Shown piece by piece: positions 41,414-50,634 of a stretch of DNA of 64,000 nucleotides. The stretch is from Psychrobacter sp. MF31 (lineage in GTDB: Bacteria; Pseudomonadota; Gammaproteobacteria; Pseudomonadales; Moraxellaceae), in NCBI RefSeq assembly GCF_012847335.1, contig NZ_JABBDX010000009.1, positions 1 to 64,000 on the forward strand. Reading direction: 5' to 3'. Each line of letters begins with the position of its first letter. Position 1 is the first letter of the stretch. Position numbers and translations under genes: made by a program. The notes under the pieces were generated by a model. It did not search any database. It worked only from the letters and a program-made list of their open reading frames with translations, and was not told the origin of the DNA.

Positions 41414-41929
41414 TTAGCCCAAAATTTCTTCTACAGTTTTACCACGTTTTGCTGCCATCTTCTCAGGAGTTGACATGTCGCGAAGACCGTTAAAGGTTGC
41501 ACGAACGACGTTTGCGGTATTGGTAGAGCCATAGCATTTGGTTAAAACATCTTTAACCCCAGCCACTTCTAACACAGCTCGCATCGCGCCACCAGCGATA
41601 ACGCCAGTACCTTCAGAAGCCGGCTGCATGTATACTTTACTGGCGCCATGACGTGCTTTAATTGGGTGATACAAAGTAGCATCGTTCAATTCAACAGTAA
41701 TCATGTTGCGTTTGGCAGCTTCTAGAGCTTTTTGAATCGCGGCTGGAACTTCACGAGCTTTACCACGACCAAAACCAACGCGACCATTACCATCACCAAC
41801 AACGGTTAGCGCAGTAAATGAGAAAATACGACCACCTTTAACTACTTTTGCAACACGATCAACGGTCACTAAGCGCTCAACTAAGCCGTCTGTTTGCTCA
41901 GTTCTATCATTTTTATCATTTCTAGCCAT
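41414..41929 (-). CDS. rpsE: 30S ribosomal protein S5
   Basis: 171 residues; double-stranded RNA-binding block [21 protein letters not shown] and [18 protein letters not shown] are diagnostic. Involved in decoding accuracy and helicase activity at the mRNA entry. Two bases separate it from rplR. Confidence 0.98.
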   Translation of the reverse strand: MARNDKNDRTEQTDGLVERLVTVDRVAKVVKGGRIFSFTALTVVGDGNGRVGFGRGKAREVPAAIQKALEAAKRNMITVELNDATLYHPIKARHGASKVYMQPASEGTGVIAGGAMRAVLEVAGVKDVLTKCYGSTNTANVVRATFNGLRDMSTPEKMAAKRGKTVEEILG

Positions 41930-41931
41930 GA

Positions 41932-42282
41932 TTAAAACTCCAATCCATTTTCACGAGCCGCTTCTGCTAGCGCTTTTACTCGGCCATGATATTTAAAGCC
42001 ACTACGATCAAAGGCCACTTTGGTGATTCCGGCAGCTTTAGCGCGCTCAGCGATCAATTGACCGACTGAAGTTGCAGCATCAGCATTGCCAGTTGCGCCT
42101 GAACGCAAGCTACCATCTAAGGTAGATGCTTGAGCGATCACTTCACCACCAGTTGGAGAGATAATCTGGGCATAGATGTGTTTTGGGGTACGGTTAACCG
42201 TCAAGCGATGAACGCCTAGGTGACGGATATGGGCACGGGTTTTTTTAGCTCGACGCAGACGAGCTGCTTTTTTATCAAACAT
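41932..42282 (-). CDS. rplR: 50S ribosomal protein L18
   Basis: 116 residues; [18 protein letters not shown] and [26 protein letters not shown]. Binds 5S rRNA. Eleven bases after rplF. Confidence 0.98.
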   Translation of the reverse strand: MFDKKAARLRRAKKTRAHIRHLGVHRLTVNRTPKHIYAQIISPTGGEVIAQASTLDGSLRSGATGNADAATSVGQLIAERAKAAGITKVAFDRSGFKYHGRVKALAEAARENGLEF

Positions 42283-42293
42283 ATCAACTCACC

Positions 42294-42827
42294 TTATTTT
42301 TTCTTAGCTTCTTTGCGAACCACGTGCTCATCACTGTAACGAATACCTTTACCTTTATAAGGCTCTGGTGGACGAAACGCACGGATATTCGCTGCTGCCT
42401 GACCAAGCTGCTGTTTGTCATTTGATTTTAAGACAATTTCAGTTTGTGACGGGGTTTCAGCAGAAACGCCTTCAGGAAGAATGTATTCAACAGGATGCGA
42501 GTAACCAACGTTTAGCGTTACTTTGTTGCCTGCGGCTTGAGCGCGGTAACCAACACCAATAAGCTGAAGGCGTCTTTCAAAACCTTCGCTTACGCCCACT
42601 ACCAAATTATTGATTAGTGAACGCATGGTACCGGTGTACATCATCGCATCTTTTGAATCGTCTGAAGGGGTGAGGATAATAGCATCATCTTCCTGTTTCA
42701 GCTCGACCAAATCATGCAGGCGTAAAGACATATTACCATTTTTGCCTTTAACTTCGACCTGCCGATCGTTCAAAGTAACGCTTACGCCATTTGGCAGCGT
42801 CACTGGGGCTTTAGCCACACGAGACAT
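42294..42827 (-). CDS. rplF: 50S ribosomal protein L6
   Basis: 177 residues; two alpha/beta repeats, [16 protein letters not shown] start and the C-terminal signature [19 protein letters not shown]. In this genome it is separated from rpsH by 240 bases, far more than usual, with a promoter-like sequence in between, so it probably heads a sub-operon rplF-rplR-rpsE-rpmD-rplO-secY-rpmJ. Confidence 0.98.
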   Translation of the reverse strand: MSRVAKAPVTLPNGVSVTLNDRQVEVKGKNGNMSLRLHDLVELKQEDDAIILTPSDDSKDAMMYTGTMRSLINNLVVGVSEGFERRLQLIGVGYRAQAAGNKVTLNVGYSHPVEYILPEGVSAETPSQTEIVLKSNDKQQLGQAAANIRAFRPPEPYKGKGIRYSDEHVVRKEAKKK

Positions 42828-43067
42828 AGGAATATTCCTTAAAAATTTGACTTGCTTATATTAGCGAAAAAACTAACAAGTTAAAAACCTGCTAGTTTAG
42901 CATAGCTTCTCATCATTAGCTGCCAAAATATCAGCAGCTTTTTTAGCTCAAGTATTATAAACGAATTATTTATATCTTGATAATTTTTTTGCGATTATTT
43001 AGCAATTATCCCACTTTCTCAAAGAAAAAATGGGATAAGTCTAAATAAGGGCTGAAGCTTAAAAAAA
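42828..43067 (-). promoter_or_regulatory. Unusual 240-base gap inside the spc operon (rpsH to rplF)
   Basis: Minus strand, from upstream to downstream: a hairpin TTATCCCA / TGGGATAA (43006-43038) 30 bases after the rpsH stop; a promoter-like TTATCA (42978-42983), 18-base spacer, TATAAT (42954-42959); then a hairpin AGCTGC / GCAGCT (42918-42939). On the plus strand the last hairpin is followed by six Ts and reads as an intrinsic terminator against antisense transcription. No ORF is supported. Confidence 0.6.
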
Positions 43068-43466
43068 TTAAGCAACAAAAGCGACGATTTCGCCACCAAT
43101 ACCCGCAGCTCTTGCAGCACGATCGCTCATAATGCCTTGGCTGGTTGAAACGATGGCAATGCCCATACCTTGCTTAACGCTTGGAATGGCGTCTTTACCA
43201 CGGAACTGACGAAGACCAGGGCGACTATAGCGCTGAATGGTTTCAATAACAGGGCGACCTTGATAGTACTTAAGTTCAATTGACAAAGTCGCTTTACCAT
43301 TGTCTTCAGCTTGAACTTCAGCGCTTTGAAGGTAGCCTTCACTTACTAATAAATCAGCGATTGATTTGCGTAGCTTTGAGCTTGGCATTGCTACAGAAAC
43401 TTTATTCGCCATTTGAGCGTTACGAATACGGGTTAGCATATCAGCAACGGTATCTTGCATACTCAT
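43068..43466 (-). CDS. rpsH: 30S ribosomal protein S8
   Basis: 132 residues; [20 protein letters not shown] and the C-terminal [25 protein letters not shown] signature. Primary 16S rRNA binder and, in E. coli, translational repressor of the spc operon. Eleven bases after rpsN. Confidence 0.98.
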   Translation of the reverse strand: MSMQDTVADMLTRIRNAQMANKVSVAMPSSKLRKSIADLLVSEGYLQSAEVQAEDNGKATLSIELKYYQGRPVIETIQRYSRPGLRQFRGKDAIPSVKQGMGIAIVSTSQGIMSDRAARAAGIGGEIVAFVA

Positions 43467-43476
43467 GAGTTACTCC

Positions 43477-43782
43477 TTACCAGCTTGCTTTACGAACACC
43501 AGGAACATCGCCTTGCATGACTCGTTCACGCAGCATGTTGCGTGATAAGCCAAACTTACGGAAGTAACCATGAGGACGACCGGTGAGACCACAACGGTTG
43601 CGAAGTCGAACTGGTGATGAGTTGCGTGGTAGCGCTTGAAGCTCTAGCATCGCATCCATCCGCTCTTCATCACTTGCGTTCATATCGCCGATGATATCTT
43701 TTAGCTTCACACGCTTATCTGCGTATTTAGCAACCATTTTTTCGCGTTTTAATTCGCGGTTAATCATGCTCTTTTTTGCCAT
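43477..43782 (-). CDS. rpsN: 30S ribosomal protein S14
   Basis: 101 residues, the long zinc-independent form (no CxxC pairs); C-terminal [21 protein letters not shown] and VPGVRKASW. Between rplE and rpsH as usual. Confidence 0.98.
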   Translation of the reverse strand: MAKKSMINRELKREKMVAKYADKRVKLKDIIGDMNASDEERMDAMLELQALPRNSSPVRLRNRCGLTGRPHGYFRKFGLSRNMLRERVMQGDVPGVRKASW

Positions 43783-43794
43783 AACGTCTTTACC

Positions 43795-44331
43795 TTATTT
43801 AAATGGGAAGCCGAAAGCTTTAAGTAACGCACGACCTTCATCATCATTTTGAGCGGATGTGGTGATTGTCACGTCCATACCACGAATGCGATCAATCTTG
43901 TCAAAGTCTACTTCAGGGAATACGATTTGCTCTTTGATCCCAAGTGAGTAGTTGCCACGACCGTCAAAAGCTTTTGAAGAAAAACCACGGAAATCACGAA
44001 TACGAGGAATTGCAATGGCAATGAGACGATCTAAAAATTCGTACATTTGCTCACCGCGCAGGGTTACTTTACAGCCGATTGGCCACTCTTCACGAATTTT
44101 AAAACCAGCAACGGATTTACGAGCTTTGGTCACTACAGGTTTTTGACCGGCGATTGCGGTCATGTCTGATAGTGCACCTTCAAGTAATTTTTTGTCTTGA
44201 GCGGCGCCGCCAACACCCATATTGATGGTGATTTTGGTGATCTTTGGTACCTGCATTACATTTTCAAGACCAAGCTCAGATTTGATTTGCTGCTTTAACT
44301 CATCGTTATATAAAGATTTTAATCTTGCCAT
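43795..44331 (-). CDS. rplE: 50S ribosomal protein L5
   Basis: 178 residues; [20 protein letters not shown] start, KITINMGVG and [27 protein letters not shown]. Binds 5S rRNA. The ATG at 44331 is preferred because AAGGGTG lies about ten bases upstream; an in-frame ATG at 44337 is closer to that site than usual. Confidence 0.97.
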   Translation of the reverse strand: MARLKSLYNDELKQQIKSELGLENVMQVPKITKITINMGVGGAAQDKKLLEGALSDMTAIAGQKPVVTKARKSVAGFKIREEWPIGCKVTLRGEQMYEFLDRLIAIAIPRIRDFRGFSSKAFDGRGNYSLGIKEQIVFPEVDFDKIDRIRGMDVTITTSAQNDDEGRALLKAFGFPFK

Positions 44332-44352
44332 TACCATTACACCCTTAGTGTT

Positions 44353-44670
44353 TTACGCAGTCGCCACAGCTTCACCAGATGAACGATAAACGCGAGATTT
44401 TTTGCCGTCATCGTTGATTTGGTAAGCAATACGATCTGCTTTTTGGGTTTGCGCATTATAAATTGCGACATTTGAAATATGTAAAAAAGCTTCTTGCTTA
44501 ACGATACCACCTTCAGTGCCCGTCGCCTGATTAGGCTTTTGGTGTTTGGTGACAATGTTGATGCCTTCAACTTTTACGCGGTCATTTTTTACCGCGAGAA
44601 TTGTGCCTTGCTTGCCTTTATCTTTGCCGGCAATCACAATTACTGAATCGCCTTTACGTAATTTAGCCAT
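44353..44670 (-). CDS. rplX: 50S ribosomal protein L24
   Basis: 105 residues; KOW motif KGDSVIVIAGKDKGKQGTIL and VEGINIVTKHQKPNQ. An assembly-initiating 50S protein. Eight bases after rplN. Confidence 0.98.
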   Translation of the reverse strand: MAKLRKGDSVIVIAGKDKGKQGTILAVKNDRVKVEGINIVTKHQKPNQATGTEGGIVKQEAFLHISNVAIYNAQTQKADRIAYQINDDGKKSRVYRSSGEAVATA

Positions 44671-44678
44671 GGGTTACC

Positions 44679-45047
44679 TCACAATACTTCTGGTGCTAAG
44701 GATACAATTTTCATAAACTGATCACCACGTAGTTCACGAGTTACCGGTCCAAAAATACGAGTTGCGATCGGTGCTTTGTTTTGATTCAACAATACAGCTG
44801 CATTGTCATCAAAACGAATGACTGAACCATCAGGACGACGAACGCCTTTTTTGGTACGGACAACCACCGCATTCATCACGTCGCCTTTTTTAACACGACC
44901 GCGAGGAATGGCTTCTTTTACCGTTACTTTAATGATATCGCCAACTGATGCATAACGACGATGAGATCCGCCCAGTACTTTAATACACTGAACGCGTCTT
45001 GCACCGCTATTGTCTGCAACTTCCAGCATTGACTCTGTCTGAATCAT
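44679..45047 (-). CDS. rplN: 50S ribosomal protein L14
   Basis: 122 residues; [19 protein letters not shown] start, [19 protein letters not shown] and the C-terminal [12 protein letters not shown]. First gene of the spc operon, preceded by a 186-base leader with a promoter candidate and a three-way-junction RNA. Confidence 0.98.
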   Translation of the reverse strand: MIQTESMLEVADNSGARRVQCIKVLGGSHRRYASVGDIIKVTVKEAIPRGRVKKGDVMNAVVVRTKKGVRRPDGSVIRFDDNAAVLLNQNKAPIATRIFGPVTRELRGDQFMKIVSLAPEVL

Positions 45048-45096
45048 AGCGTTACTCCAAACGTGTGAGCAATAAAAGCCAGTTGCTGCCGCTGAC

Positions 45097-45172
45097 CGCC
45101 AAGCGGTTTAAGCCCGTAAGGCTTAAACCAAAGAACTTGAAGTTCTAATTAACTTGTAAGATCTGCTTGGCG
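45097..45172 (-). ncRNA. Candidate structured leader element: three-way junction before rplN
   Basis: On the minus strand an outer 8-base perfect stem CGCCAAGC (45165-45172) / GCTTGGCG (45097-45104) encloses two hairpins: AGAACT / AGTTCT (45132-45146, three-base loop) and a 10-base perfect GGTTTAAGCC / GGCTTAAACC (45105-45129, five-base loop). All three helices are mutually compatible. It is a 5' untranslated element ending about 50 bases before the rplN start. I do not recognise it as a known RNA family. Confidence 0.6.
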
Positions 45173-45199
45173 CAATCAGCCAACCTTAAAAAGGCGGTT

Positions 45200-45228
45200 A
45201 GTTTAACAGCTTCTAACTTTTAAAGCAA
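45200..45228 (-). promoter_or_regulatory. Candidate spc operon promoter
   Basis: On the minus strand: TTGCTT (45223-45228), 17-base spacer, TAAACT (45200-45205), just after the rpsQ stop codon. E. coli also has its spc promoter in the rpsQ-rplN gap. Both hexamers are only moderate matches. Confidence 0.4.
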
Positions 45229-45233
45229 TTTTC

Positions 45234-45509
45234 TTAGATTTTTTCTGCTTTTTCAACCACATCCACCAATGTCCAAGACTTGGTTTTTGAGATTGGGCGC
45301 GTTTCTTTGATTCGGACAAGATCGCCTTGTTGGCAGATGTTGTTCTCATCGTGAGCTTTGATCTTAGTAGAACGGCGAAGCTGCTTGCCATACAAAGGAT
45401 GACGAACCAAACGCTCAATCAACACGGTGATCGACTTATCCATCTTGTCGCTGACCACACGGCCGGTCAGTGTGCCAACCTCTTGGCTGGTTTGATTGTT
45501 ATCACTCAT
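45234..45509 (-). CDS. rpsQ: 30S ribosomal protein S17
   Basis: 91 residues; [20 protein letters not shown] and [23 protein letters not shown]. Primary 16S rRNA binder. Last gene of the S10 block; overlaps rpmC by four bases. Confidence 0.98.
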   Translation of the reverse strand: MSDNNQTSQEVGTLTGRVVSDKMDKSITVLIERLVRHPLYGKQLRRSTKIKAHDENNICQQGDLVRIKETRPISKTKSWTLVDVVEKAEKI

Positions 45510-45703
45510 GAGTCGCCTCTTTGTTTTTCGTTAATCAAAGTCTGAATCTTGGCAATCAAGCGACGATTGCTTTTGACTTCATGGGTACTTCCTAACTGAC
45601 CAGTTGCTTTTGCCATACGAATACGGAAAGCATCAAGTTGCTTTTCATCAAGTAACTGGGTCAGCTCTTCTACTGATTTATCACGTAATTCACTGATCTT
45701 CAT
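45506..45703 (-). CDS. rpmC: 50S ribosomal protein L29
   Basis: 65 residues; [20 protein letters not shown] and the coiled C-terminal half. Located near the tunnel exit. Its ATG overlaps the rplP stop by one base and its stop overlaps rpsQ by four, a tightly coupled arrangement. Confidence 0.98.
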   Translation of the reverse strand: MKISELRDKSVEELTQLLDEKQLDAFRIRMAKATGQLGSTHEVKSNRRLIAKIQTLINEKQRGDS

Positions 45704-46116
45704 TACATTATCGTCCGCTTAACAATGGTAGTTTTAAAGGGAAGTTTGGCGGCTGCAAGCGTTAGTGCTTCACGAGCAAGCTCTTCTGATACCCCTTCAA
45801 TTTCATAAAGTACTTTACCAGGCTTGATTTCGCAAACCCAATATTCAACCGGGCCTTTACCTTTACCCATACGAACTTCTAAAGGCTTGTTGGTGATCGG
45901 TTTGTCTGGGAACACACGGATCCAGATTTTACCACCACGCTTGATGCGGCGAGTGATGGTTCGACGAGCCGCTTCGATTTGACGCGCTGTCATACGACCG
46001 CGTGACACTGATTTTAGACCAATTTGTCCAAATGCAACGGTGCTTCCACGATGGGCAAGTCCTGTGTTACGACCTTTGTGCATTTTACGAAACTTGGTAC
46101 GTTTTGGCTGTAACAT
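45703..46116 (-). CDS. rplP: 50S ribosomal protein L16
   Basis: 137 residues; [17 protein letters not shown] start, [20 protein letters not shown] and [15 protein letters not shown]. Organises the A-site region of 23S rRNA. The arginine in the RMGKGKG loop that is hydroxylated by YcfD in E. coli is conserved. Confidence 0.98.
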   Translation of the reverse strand: MLQPKRTKFRKMHKGRNTGLAHRGSTVAFGQIGLKSVSRGRMTARQIEAARRTITRRIKRGGKIWIRVFPDKPITNKPLEVRMGKGKGPVEYWVCEIKPGKVLYEIEGVSEELAREALTLAAAKLPFKTTIVKRTIM

Positions 46117-46119
46117 AGT

Positions 46120-46845
46120 TTAACCTCTGTCTGAGTTTCGACGGTTTCCACGACCACGGCGTTGTTTTGGCGCACGGGTCTGCTCTTCTTTAACGGGATT
46201 ATAAACACTGTTCATTCCGTCAAGAATTTCGCCGCGGAAAATCCAAACTTTTACCCCAATGGTGCCATAAGTTGTTTCGGCACGAACTGATGCATAGTCA
46301 ATATCAGCGCGAAGGGTATGTAAAGGTACGCGACCTTCACGGTACCATTCAGTTCGTGCAATCTCAGCACCGCCTAAACGACCAGACAATTCAACTTTAA
46401 TGCCTTGCGCTCCTGAACGCATGCTGTTTTGAACCGCACGCTTCATAGCGCGGCGGAACATCACACGGCGCTCAAGCTGACTTGCAATGCCATCAGCCAC
46501 AAGACGCGCGTCAAGATCAGGAGAGGTGATTTCTTCAATATTAACCTGAGCGGGAACACCCATCATTTTGGTCAATTCTTTTTGAAGTTTTTCGATATCT
46601 TCGCCTTTTTTACCGATAACAATACCAGGTCGCGCGGTAGCGATGGTAATTTTAGCGGCTCCAGTTGGGCGCTCGATAACGATGCTGCTGATCATGGCAG
46701 CGTCAAGTTTTTTGCGAAGGTATTCGCGAACTTGAAGATCGTTAATCAGGTACTCTGAATACTGTTTTGGATCAGCATACCAGTTTGCATTGTGCTTTTT
46801 AACAACGCCAAGACGAATTCCGATTGGGTGAACTTTTTGACCCAT
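46120..46845 (-). CDS. rpsC: 30S ribosomal protein S3
   Basis: 241 residues; [21 protein letters not shown] start, KH-domain [18 protein letters not shown] and the C-terminal [27 protein letters not shown]. Part of the mRNA entry helicase. Basic tail [14 protein letters not shown] is a little longer than in E. coli. Confidence 0.98.
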   Translation of the reverse strand: MGQKVHPIGIRLGVVKKHNANWYADPKQYSEYLINDLQVREYLRKKLDAAMISSIVIERPTGAAKITIATARPGIVIGKKGEDIEKLQKELTKMMGVPAQVNIEEITSPDLDARLVADGIASQLERRVMFRRAMKRAVQNSMRSGAQGIKVELSGRLGGAEIARTEWYREGRVPLHTLRADIDYASVRAETTYGTIGVKVWIFRGEILDGMNSVYNPVKEEQTRAPKQRRGRGNRRNSDRG

Positions 46846-46848
46846 AGC

Positions 46849-47178
46849 TTATTCTCCTACCTTGATAGTGATGTGACAGGTACGCTTGCTGATACGGTCA
46901 GCGCGACCTTTTGCACGTGGTAGGATACGCTTTAGCGTGATGCCTTCATCAACATAGATGGTTGAGACTTTTAAATCATCAATATCTAAGCCGTGGTTAT
47001 GTTCGGCATTGGCGATGGCTGAGTTAAGGCATTTCTTAACGAACACCGCGCCTTTTTTATTGCTATACGTTAAAATATCCAAAGCACGCTCGATTGATTT
47101 GCCACGAACTTCATCAGCAACGAGTCTAACTTTTTGTGCCGAGATGGCGGCACCGCGCAATTTTGCAGTTACTTCCAT
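46849..47178 (-). CDS. rplV: 50S ribosomal protein L22
   Basis: 109 residues from the ATG at 47178 ([20 protein letters not shown]), which has AAGGTG six bases upstream; longer in-frame extensions overlap rpsS and are not real. [19 protein letters not shown] is the tunnel-lining hairpin signature. Confidence 0.97.
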   Translation of the reverse strand: MEVTAKLRGAAISAQKVRLVADEVRGKSIERALDILTYSNKKGAVFVKKCLNSAIANAEHNHGLDIDDLKVSTIYVDEGITLKRILPRAKGRADRISKRTCHITIKVGE

Positions 47179-47188
47179 GGTGAGCACC

Positions 47189-47464
47189 TTATCTCTTAGC
47201 TTTTTTGTCAACGCCGTGACCGCGGTAAGTGCGGGTTGGGGCGAATTCACCGAGTTTATGACCAACCATCTGCTCGCTTACGATAACGGGCACATGAGTG
47301 CGACCGTTATGAACAGATAAGGTGAGGCCAACCATTTGTGGCAAAATCATGGAGCGGCGCGACCAAGTTTTGATAGGCTTGCGAGAGTTGGTATCAATAG
47401 CATTCTCAACTTTGGCAAACAAGTGCGCGTCTATGAATGGACCTTTTTTCAATGAACGAGGCAT
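47189..47464 (-). CDS. rpsS: 30S ribosomal protein S19
   Basis: 91 residues; [20 protein letters not shown] start and [18 protein letters not shown]. Binds 16S rRNA at the head with S13. Twelve bases after rplB. Confidence 0.98.
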   Translation of the reverse strand: MPRSLKKGPFIDAHLFAKVENAIDTNSRKPIKTWSRRSMILPQMVGLTLSVHNGRTHVPVIVSEQMVGHKLGEFAPTRTYRGHGVDKKAKR

Positions 47465-47476
47465 GAAATTTTTCCT

Positions 47477-48304
47477 TTATTTCTTGGCGCGACGGCGACG
47501 GATGATCATACTGTCAGTACGCTTATTATGGCGTGTTTTAAGTCCTTTAGACTTCTGACCCCAAGGGCTGGTTGGATGACGACCTTTGTTACGACCTTCA
47601 CCACCACCATGTGGGTGATCAACAGGGTTCATTGCCACACCGCGAACGGTTGGACGAACGCCGCGCCACCGCGCTGCACCAGCTTTACCAAGTGATTTTA
47701 GGTTGTTTTCATTGTTTGAAACTTCACCAATAACCGCACGGCAATTGACGTGAACGCGGCGAGTCTCACCTGAACGCAATCTTAAAATCGCATAGATACC
47801 GTCGCGACCTAATAACTGAACGCCAGCACCGGCTGAACGTGCCATTTGAGCACCTTTACCGATCTTAAGCTCAATGTTATGGATCACAGTACCAAGTGGA
47901 ATGTTTTTAAGTGGTAAACAGTTTCCTGGACGGATTGGTGAGCCTTCTCCTGATTGAACAGTATCGCCTACAGCCAATTTTCTAGGAGCGATGATGTAGC
48001 GGCGCTCGCCGTCAGCATATTTTAGTAGTGCAATATGAGCGGTACGGTTTGGATCGTATTCAATACGCTCAACAATGGCAGGAATGCTGTCTTTGGTGCG
48101 TTTAAAATCGATGATACGGTAATGGTGCTTATGACCGCCGCCAACGTGACGGGTGGTGATACGACCATTGTTGTTACGACCACCTGATTTGCCTTTTGAC
48201 TCAACAAGAGCGGCAAAAGGACGACCTTTGTAAAGGTGTGGGTGAACCACTTTTTCGACAAAACGACGCCCTGGTGATGTTGGCTTTGCTTTTACGATAG
48301 GCAT
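47477..48304 (-). CDS. rplB: 50S ribosomal protein L2
   Basis: 275 residues; [20 protein letters not shown] start, and the conserved [14 protein letters not shown] loop with the histidine near the peptidyl-transferase centre. Eleven bases after rplW. Confidence 0.98.
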   Translation of the reverse strand: MPIVKAKPTSPGRRFVEKVVHPHLYKGRPFAALVESKGKSGGRNNNGRITTRHVGGGHKHHYRIIDFKRTKDSIPAIVERIEYDPNRTAHIALLKYADGERRYIIAPRKLAVGDTVQSGEGSPIRPGNCLPLKNIPLGTVIHNIELKIGKGAQMARSAGAGVQLLGRDGIYAILRLRSGETRRVHVNCRAVIGEVSNNENNLKSLGKAGAARWRGVRPTVRGVAMNPVDHPHGGGEGRNKGRHPTSPWGQKSKGLKTRHNKRTDSMIIRRRRAKK

Positions 48305-48315
48305 GATTGTTATCC

Positions 48316-48663
48316 TTATTCGTTGTTCGCTGTTTCACTAGTAGAAGCCGTAGTTGCAACGTCTTCACCAGCATCAGCCATTTGTACATCTTGACCAGCT
48401 TTTAAGGTAACATAGGCTTTTTTATAGTCGTTACGACGGCCGATGCTTTTACCAAAACGCTTTGTCTTACCTTTAACATTCAAAGTGTTTACGCGAGTCA
48501 CTTCAACGCCTTCAAACATCAACTCAACTGCTTTTTTGATTTCGCGCTTTGTGGCGTTACCATCAACTTTAAATACTTGAACACCAAGTGAGTCGCCAAG
48601 CATTTGAGATTTTTCTGAGAATACAGGTCCTCTTAAGACCTGATAAAGTCTTGCGTTGTTCAT
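48316..48663 (-). CDS. rplW: 50S ribosomal protein L23
   Basis: 115 residues; [37 protein letters not shown] and [17 protein letters not shown]. Docking site at the tunnel exit for trigger factor and SRP. It carries an acidic C-terminal tail of about 20 residues ([18 protein letters not shown]) beyond the usual end. Its start overlaps rplD by four bases. Confidence 0.97.
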   Translation of the reverse strand: MNNARLYQVLRGPVFSEKSQMLGDSLGVQVFKVDGNATKREIKKAVELMFEGVEVTRVNTLNVKGKTKRFGKSIGRRNDYKKAYVTLKAGQDVQMADAGEDVATTASTSETANNE

Positions 48664-49262
48664 GCTAGTGCTTCCTCAAATTGTTTCGCAGCGTCAACAG
48701 ACATGATCACTTTATCAAAGGCGATCAAGCTCACAGGATCCACTTCTGTCGTTCCAAGAACGTTGACGTGTGGGATGTTGCGAGCAGCAAGATATAAGTT
48801 TTCGTCCACTTCTTTGGTGACGATGAGCGCGCGTGGGGCGTTCAATTCACTTAATTTTGCGATCAACTCTTTGGTTTTAGGTGCAGAAACGCTGATGTCT
48901 TCAACCAAAATTAGGCGCTCTTGACGAACAAGCTCGGCTAGGATGCACTGCATGGCACCACGATACATTTTACGGTTGACTTTTTGTGACCAGTCTTGTG
49001 GTTTGGCGGCAAAAGCGCGACCACCTGAACGCCAGATTGGGCTACGAATTGAGCCTGCACGAGCGCGACCTGTTCCTTTTTGGCGCCATGGCTTGATGCC
49101 ACCACCTGAAACTTCGCCACGGGTTTTTTGAGCACGAGTACCTTGGCGCGCACCAGCAAGATATGCGGTTACCACTTGATGCACCAATGCTTCGTTGAAT
49201 TCACGACCAAATGCTGTGTCAGAAAGTTCAACCGCCGCACCTGTAACTGTTTTTAAATCCAC
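48660..49262 (-). CDS. rplD: 50S ribosomal protein L4
   Basis: 200 residues; the tunnel-loop region [20 protein letters not shown] and [19 protein letters not shown] are diagnostic. In E. coli L4 also represses the S10 operon by acting on its leader. Confidence 0.98.
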   Translation of the reverse strand: MDLKTVTGAAVELSDTAFGREFNEALVHQVVTAYLAGARQGTRAQKTRGEVSGGGIKPWRQKGTGRARAGSIRSPIWRSGGRAFAAKPQDWSQKVNRKMYRGAMQCILAELVRQERLILVEDISVSAPKTKELIAKLSELNAPRALIVTKEVDENLYLAARNIPHVNVLGTTEVDPVSLIAFDKVIMSVDAAKQFEEALA

Positions 49263-49276
49263 GTTAATCCCCTTGC

Positions 49277-49915
49277 TTAGGCTTTGATTGACGGACGAAC
49301 GATGACATCGCCACCGTTGGCACCAGGGATGGCACCCTTGATGACCAATAATCCTTTTTCGGCATCAACCGAGATCACTTCAAGACCTTGAACGGTAACT
49401 TGTTTATTACCCATTTGTCCTGGCATTTTTTTGCCTTTGAACACGCGACCTGGCGTCTGGTTTTGACCCGTTGAACCTACCACACGGTGAGATACTGAGT
49501 TACCGTGAGTGGCGTCTTGCGTGTTAAAGTTATGACGTTTTACGCCGCCTTGAAAGCCTTTACCTTTGCTTTGACCAGTAACATCTACCATCTGACCTTG
49601 TTCAAACAAGTCAGCTAGGATCTCGCCGCCAAGCTCACGACCTTCAAGCTCGCTGTCATTGACGCGAAATTCCCAAACACCGCGACCTGCTTTTACGCCC
49701 GCTTTAGCAAAGTGACCTTTTTGAGCGGCGGTCACACGGCTGTCGCGACGAGTTCCGGTGGTGATTTGAATCGCTTGGTAGCCATCTGTATCTTGAGTTT
49801 TTACTTGAGTAATGCGGTTTGCATCGACCTCGATCACGGTCACAGGAATTGCAGCGCCTGCTTCAGTGAAGATACGGGTCATGCCGCATTTTTTACCGAC
49901 TAAACCGATCGCCAT
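49277..49915 (-). CDS. rplC: 50S ribosomal protein L3
   Basis: 212 residues from the ATG at 49915 ([16 protein letters not shown]), preceded by GAGG; the longer reading frame upstream is not supported. [20 protein letters not shown] includes the glutamine methylation site region. Second gene of the S10 operon. Confidence 0.97.
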   Translation of the reverse strand: MAIGLVGKKCGMTRIFTEAGAAIPVTVIEVDANRITQVKTQDTDGYQAIQITTGTRRDSRVTAAQKGHFAKAGVKAGRGVWEFRVNDSELEGRELGGEILADLFEQGQMVDVTGQSKGKGFQGGVKRHNFNTQDATHGNSVSHRVVGSTGQNQTPGRVFKGKKMPGQMGNKQVTVQGLEVISVDAEKGLLVIKGAIPGANGGDVIVRPSIKA

Positions 49916-49958
49916 TTTAAACCTCTTTATATCTTTGTTAATGGGTTGGGTAGGTTGA

Positions 49959-50270
49959 TTAACCCAAAGCAATTTGAACGTCAACGCCCGCTGCTAAATC
50001 AAGCTTCATTAACGCATCGACAGTTTTGTCAGTTGGCTGAACGATATCAACCATGCGTTTGTGAGTGCGGATTTCGTATTGGTCACGAGCGTCTTTGTTG
50101 ACGTGTGGCGAGGTTAGAACGTTAAAACGCTCAATGCGGGTCGGCAACGGTACAGGACCGCAAATTTGTGCGCCGGTGCGCTTAGCAGTATCGACGATCT
50201 CTTGAGCTGACTGATCAATAAGACGATGGTCAAAAGACTTAAGTCGGATACGGATTCTCTGGTTAGCCAT
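49959..50270 (-). CDS. rpsJ: 30S ribosomal protein S10 / NusE
   Basis: 103 residues; [19 protein letters not shown] start and [20 protein letters not shown]. It is both a 30S protein and the NusE antitermination factor. First gene of the S10 operon; start preceded by GGAGC. Confidence 0.98.
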   Translation of the reverse strand: MANQRIRIRLKSFDHRLIDQSAQEIVDTAKRTGAQICGPVPLPTRIERFNVLTSPHVNKDARDQYEIRTHKRMVDIVQPTDKTVDALMKLDLAAGVDVQIALG

Positions 50271-50634
50271 GCCAGCAAGCTCCTAATATGTGCTTTTACT
50301 TTAAGCAGTAAAAGCCGATTGATTAAAAATTCACTTCAGGCGGCTTAAGTTCTTTATAGAACCAGTAGCAAGCTAAAAGCAAAATAGTCAAGCCCCGCTG
50401 ACCCTCCTATTATTGGACGGTAGCAAAGCCAAAGTGAAATAGTGCTAGAAACGATGCTCTAGCTGTCATAGCGTCGGCAGATAATAGCTGCCCGCTGATA
50501 ATTCAGTGGGATGTATTATACAGACAATTTAAATCATTGCAAGGCGATATTAGCGCTAACTGATGTTTTTAAAGACAATATCGCGCTTTTTTTACTAAAT
50601 TTTCAGTCAATTTCAATAAAATTGCTGCAACTCA
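50271..50634 (-). promoter_or_regulatory. S10 operon leader and promoter region
   Basis: 364 bases between rng and rpsJ. After the promoter (50515-50542) comes a leader of about 235 bases with several hairpins: CCCACTGA / TCAGCGGG next to the start site, GTTCT / AGAAC, and a 9-base perfect GCTTTTACT / AGTAAAAGC (50292-50315) ending about 20 bases before the rpsJ start. A structured S10 leader is the site of L4 control in E. coli; equivalence here is inferred. Confidence 0.55.
50515..50542 (-). promoter_or_regulatory. S10 operon promoter
   Basis: On the minus strand: TTGCAA (50537-50542), 16-base spacer, perfect TATAAT (50515-50520), about 245 bases upstream of rpsJ. Confidence 0.7.
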
